Assembly (NCBI GenBank): GCA_038521625.1
Contig: JBCBKP010000051.1
Span: 1-7,940 of the forward strand
Length of the DNA stretch: 7,940 bases
DNA from: JBCBKP01 sp038521625
Lineage (GTDB): Bacteria; Planctomycetota; Phycisphaerae; Phycisphaerales; UBA1924
Direction: 5' to 3'
Numbering within the stretch: the stretch's first letter is position 1; the number at the start of each line of letters is the position of its first letter. The notes below the pieces were generated by a model. It was not told the origin of the DNA and ran no database searches. It worked only from the letters and a program-made list of their open reading frames with translations. Position numbers and translations under genes: made by a program. Positions 6,028 to 7,940 of this stretch are shown here, piece by piece.

Positions 6028-6952
6028 GCGAGAGCGGCCCCTGGACGAGGGCCCGGACGAGCGGTTCGAGTCGATGATCGACGCGGGCGCGGGTTCGGGA
6101 GACCCGCTGGGCGATCCGGACGAGGTCGCGGCGGCGCTGACGCAGGCGGGGCTGGCGGACCGATCGGAGATGCCGCGCGGGCTCCGCGAGCGTGTGCTGC
6201 TCGAGGGCGAGGCGGTCGTCGGTGCGTCTCGCGGAGGGTCTTCTGCGGGCGGGGGGCCCCGACGCGGGGCGTCGCCGTTCGTGCTGATGGCGATGGGTCT
6301 GATCGCGGCGACGCTCGCGGCGGCGGTGCTGCTGTTCGCGTATGTCTCGACGACGGGCCGGTTGGAGAGCTCGCGCGACCGCCTGGCGGAGGCGACCGAG
6401 CAGATCGAGGCGAACGAGGCGCTGCTGGCCTCGCTGCGGGTCGAGCGGGACAGCGCGATCGCGCGGCTGGCGGACGCGACGAGCGACCTGGCGCGGCTCG
6501 ATGATCTTGAGCGCGAGCTTGCGGTGCTGCGCGGCGACCGGACGCCCGCGGAGGTGCGCCGCGATTACGAGACGCTGGCGGGCCTGCCGGGCACGGTGCG
6601 TCTGGAGTTCAGCCCGTTCCTCGGCGGCGAGGCGGCGGAGATCGCGCGGGCGGTGCGGGGCGACGTCGTCTGGAACCCCGAGGCCAAGGCCGGGTTCTTC
6701 CGGCTGGACGGGCTGCGTCCGAACGATCCGGAGAACCAGCAGTACCAGGCGTGGATCATCGACGACCGCGGCGACGAGCAGAAGGTGAGCAGCGGTGTGT
6801 TCGACGCGGTCGCGGGCGAGCTGATCGTGCCGCTGGATCCCTCGCTGGCGATCGGAGATCCGCGGCTGTTCGCGATCTCGATCGAGGAGCCTGGCGGGAT
6901 GGCGGTGCCGGACCTGAACAAGCTGGTGGTGATCGCGCAGCCGGGCGGGTGA
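6020..6952 (+). CDS. RskA-type membrane anti-sigma factor
   Basis: A 310-residue single-pass membrane protein. It probably holds the preceding sigma factor at the membrane and releases it on an external signal. The cytoplasmic N-terminus (1-85) would bind sigma; it is acidic, has a Gly/Ser-rich stretch before the membrane and lacks the His-Cys zinc motif of many anti-sigma domains (the whole protein has no cysteine). The transmembrane helix is at about 87-109. A heptad-rich coiled coil follows at about 114-172. The C-terminal RskA domain (about 190-308) is extracytoplasmic and shows YQAWIIDDRG (242-251), SSGVFDA (257-263) and FAISIEEPGGMAVP (284-297), the family's typical pattern. The start ATG is well supported by GAGGAAGG (6004-6011). 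The 8-bp overlap with the sigma gene implies coupled translation and fixed stoichiometry. Regulated proteolysis is the usual release route in this family, not something seen here. Confidence 0.9.
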   Translation: MTERERPLDEGPDERFESMIDAGAGSGDPLGDPDEVAAALTQAGLADRSEMPRGLRERVLLEGEAVVGASRGGSSAGGGPRRGASPFVLMAMGLIAATLAAAVLLFAYVSTTGRLESSRDRLAEATEQIEANEALLASLRVERDSAIARLADATSDLARLDDLERELAVLRGDRTPAEVRRDYETLAGLPGTVRLEFSPFLGGEAAEIARAVRGDVVWNPEAKAGFFRLDGLRPNDPENQQYQAWIIDDRGDEQKVSSGVFDAVAGELIVPLDPSLAIGDPRLFAISIEEPGGMAVPDLNKLVVIAQPGG

Positions 6953-6985
6953 GGCGCGTTTCTCGATCGGGGGGCGTGGGTTGCG

Positions 6986-6991
6986 TACCCT
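6986..6991 (+). promoter_or_regulatory. Candidate -10 element upstream of the permease gene
   Basis: TACCCT on the plus strand has the same six bases as the phosphatase -10 candidate. Here it would start transcription near 6998, giving a leader of about 39 nt before the TTG start. No good -35 hexamer is visible. The match rests on a short motif and should be treated as tentative. Confidence 0.35.
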
Positions 6992-7020
6992 CGCCGACCC
7001 ATCGGTCGCGGTGCGCGTCC

Positions 7021-7035
7021 GCGGGCGGAGCCCGC
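7021..7035 (+). promoter_or_regulatory. Hairpin enclosing the permease ribosome binding site
   Basis: GCGGGC (7021-7026), loop GGA and GCCCGC (7030-7035) form a perfect 6-bp GC stem with a 3-nt loop. The Shine-Dalgarno GGAG (7027-7030) occupies the loop plus one stem base, and the TTG start follows at 7037. The GGAG-to-TTG gap is 6 nt, which supports the TTG as the real start. The stem would expose or hide the site depending on folding, so it could tune translation. Similar GGGCGGAGCCC hairpins are common in GC-rich genomes, so chance is possible. Confidence 0.5.
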
Positions 7036-7036
7036 C

Positions 7037-7940
7037 TTGTCTCTGGACCTGTTCATCGACAATCTGCTGAGCCCGGCGGTGCTGTTCTTCGGGCTGGGGA
7101 TCCTGGCGACGGCGGTGCGATCGGATCTGAAGGTGCCGGAGCCGGTGGCGAAGCTGTTCTCGCTGTACCTGCTCTGGGCGATCGGGTTCAAGGGCGGGCA
7201 CGCGCTGCGCGAGGCGGGCCTGGTCTGGGAGACGCTGACGCCGGTGCTGGCGGCGGTGGGATTCTCGATCGTCGTGCCGCTGGTTCTGTTCCCGCTGTTC
7301 CGGACGCGGCTCGGCACCGACGACGCGTGCGGCCTGGCGGCGGCGTACGGCTCGGTGAGCGTGGTGACGTTCCTTGCGGCGACGGACTTCCTGGAGGCGC
7401 GTCAGATCGAGTACGGCGGGGAGATGGTTGCGGCGCTGGCGCTGATGGAGTCGCCGCCGATCATCGTGGCGTTGTTCCTGCGGCAGCTGGTGATGCGCGG
7501 CAAGACGCCGGACCACGCGCTGCGGACGCCGAAGCGGGAGATCTTCCGGGAGTCGCTGACGAGCGGGCCGGTCTTCTTGCTGCTCGGGAGCCTGCTGGCG
7601 GGGCTGCTGATCTCGCCGTCGCGTTTCGAGCCGCTGCGCGCGTTCACGTTCGACATCTTCCACGGCGTGCTGGTGCTGTTCCTGCTCGAGGCGGGGATCG
7701 TCGCGGGCGGTCGGATGCGTGAGCTGAAGAAGGTGGGGCCGCTGGTGCTGGCGGCGGCGGTCGTGGTGCCGGTGGTGAACGCGGCGATCGGTCTGGGGAT
7801 CTCGGCGGCGCTTGGGCTCTCGCCCGGGAACGGCTTGCTCTTCATGGTGCTGGCGGCGTCGGCGTCGTACATCGCGGTGCCGGCGGTGCTGCGGATCGGG
7901 GTGCCGGAGGCGAACTCGGGGCTGTTCTTGTCGATGTCGC
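7037..7940 (+). CDS. SbtA-family sodium-dependent bicarbonate permease (3' end outside window)
   Basis: The first 301 codons of an integral membrane protein; the family is usually near 320-400 residues, so the C-terminal part is missing. It matches the PF05982 (SbtA) family, whose cyanobacterial members import bicarbonate with sodium. Family-like segments are LFIDNLLSPAVLFFGLGILA (5-24), YLLWAIGFKGG (44-54), AAYGSVSVVTFLAATDF (102-118), ALMESPPIIVAL (135-146), FDIFHGVLVLFLLEAG (205-220) and MVLAASASYIAVPAVLRIGV (270-289), with hydrophobic helices throughout. Two similar halves, as in inverted-repeat transporters, are suggested by the GSVSVVTF and AASASYIAVP loops. The TTG start is chosen because no ATG or GTG lies in frame nearby upstream and GGAG sits 6 nt before it. 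SbtA is often partnered by the PII-like SbtB; whether that gene follows cannot be seen. The transported ion in a non-phototroph is uncertain. Confidence 0.88.
   Translation, partial: MSLDLFIDNLLSPAVLFFGLGILATAVRSDLKVPEPVAKLFSLYLLWAIGFKGGHALREAGLVWETLTPVLAAVGFSIVVPLVLFPLFRTRLGTDDACGLAAAYGSVSVVTFLAATDFLEARQIEYGGEMVAALALMESPPIIVALFLRQLVMRGKTPDHALRTPKREIFRESLTSGPVFLLLGSLLAGLLISPSRFEPLRAFTFDIFHGVLVLFLLEAGIVAGGRMRELKKVGPLVLAAAVVVPVVNAAIGLGISAALGLSPGNGLLFMVLAASASYIAVPAVLRIGVPEANSGLFLSMS

Larger units (their letters stand above)
6953..7036 (+). other. Intergenic leader of the bicarbonate permease gene
   Basis: This 84-bp gap holds a promoter-like TACCCT, a GC hairpin and a ribosome binding site, each listed separately. 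I see no convincing intrinsic terminator after the anti-sigma stop, so some read-through from the sigma operon into the permease gene is possible. Confidence 0.5.

Noticed and set aside
5933..7663. A 576-codon minus-strand frame opposite the anti-sigma and permease genes
   Set aside because: It is an Arg/Gln-rich translation without domains, while both opposing genes match known families.
6751..7722. A 323-codon plus-strand frame across the anti-sigma end and the permease
   Set aside because: It is out of frame with both supported genes, Gly/Ala/Arg-rich and lacks hydrophobic helices; the TTG-started permease frame is the coding one.

Overview
This is a very GC-rich window (roughly 70% G+C by eye) with compact genes and frequent GTG or TTG starts. 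It carries a heptanucleotide tandem array of the GGCATCR type, and two promoters appear to fire directly at GTG start codons. With the gene content (class II photolyase fusion, ECF sigma factor with an RskA-type partner, SpoIIE-type phosphatase, SbtA-family permease), this fits a planctomycete, perhaps of the class Phycisphaerae. That placement is inference; no rRNA or other phylogenetic marker lies in the window.

Layout. Positions 1-60 are undecided edge sequence, and 61-144 is a 12-copy 7-bp tandem array. A rightward two-gene light-repair cassette follows at 174-3066. Its first gene is an 842-residue fusion of a class II CPD photolyase with a renalase-like (COG3380) FAD oxidoreductase. Its second gene overlaps the first and encodes a small DUF2256-DUF3253 protein. 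A short convergent gap with a hairpin separates this from a leftward gene (3137-5197) for a membrane-anchored, HAMP-linked SpoIIE/RsbU-type serine phosphatase. A 266-bp divergent intergenic region (5198-5463) then leads to a rightward ECF sigma factor (5464-6027), overlapped by its probable single-pass membrane anti-sigma factor (6020-6952). The right edge holds the first 301 codons of an SbtA/PF05982 bicarbonate-transporter-family permease, starting at a TTG (7037) with its ribosome binding site inside a hairpin.

How the parts work together. The photolyase half keeps every active-site and electron-transfer residue I could align to the archaeal class II enzyme, so it should repair UV dimers. 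The fused oxidoreductase and the coupled DUF2256-DUF3253 protein are families I know mainly as photolyase or cryptochrome neighbours, and here they are joined into two polypeptides. The sigma/anti-sigma pair is an envelope-to-transcription signalling switch. The divergent phosphatase is a second signalling output that shares the intergenic region and a near-identical promoter geometry (TANNCT, 8 nt, GTG). No STAS or RsbW-like partner for the phosphatase is present here.

The most novel points are the photolyase-oxidoreductase fusion with its coupled partner, the apparently leaderless promoter signature, and the heptamer array placed just upstream of the photolyase start.
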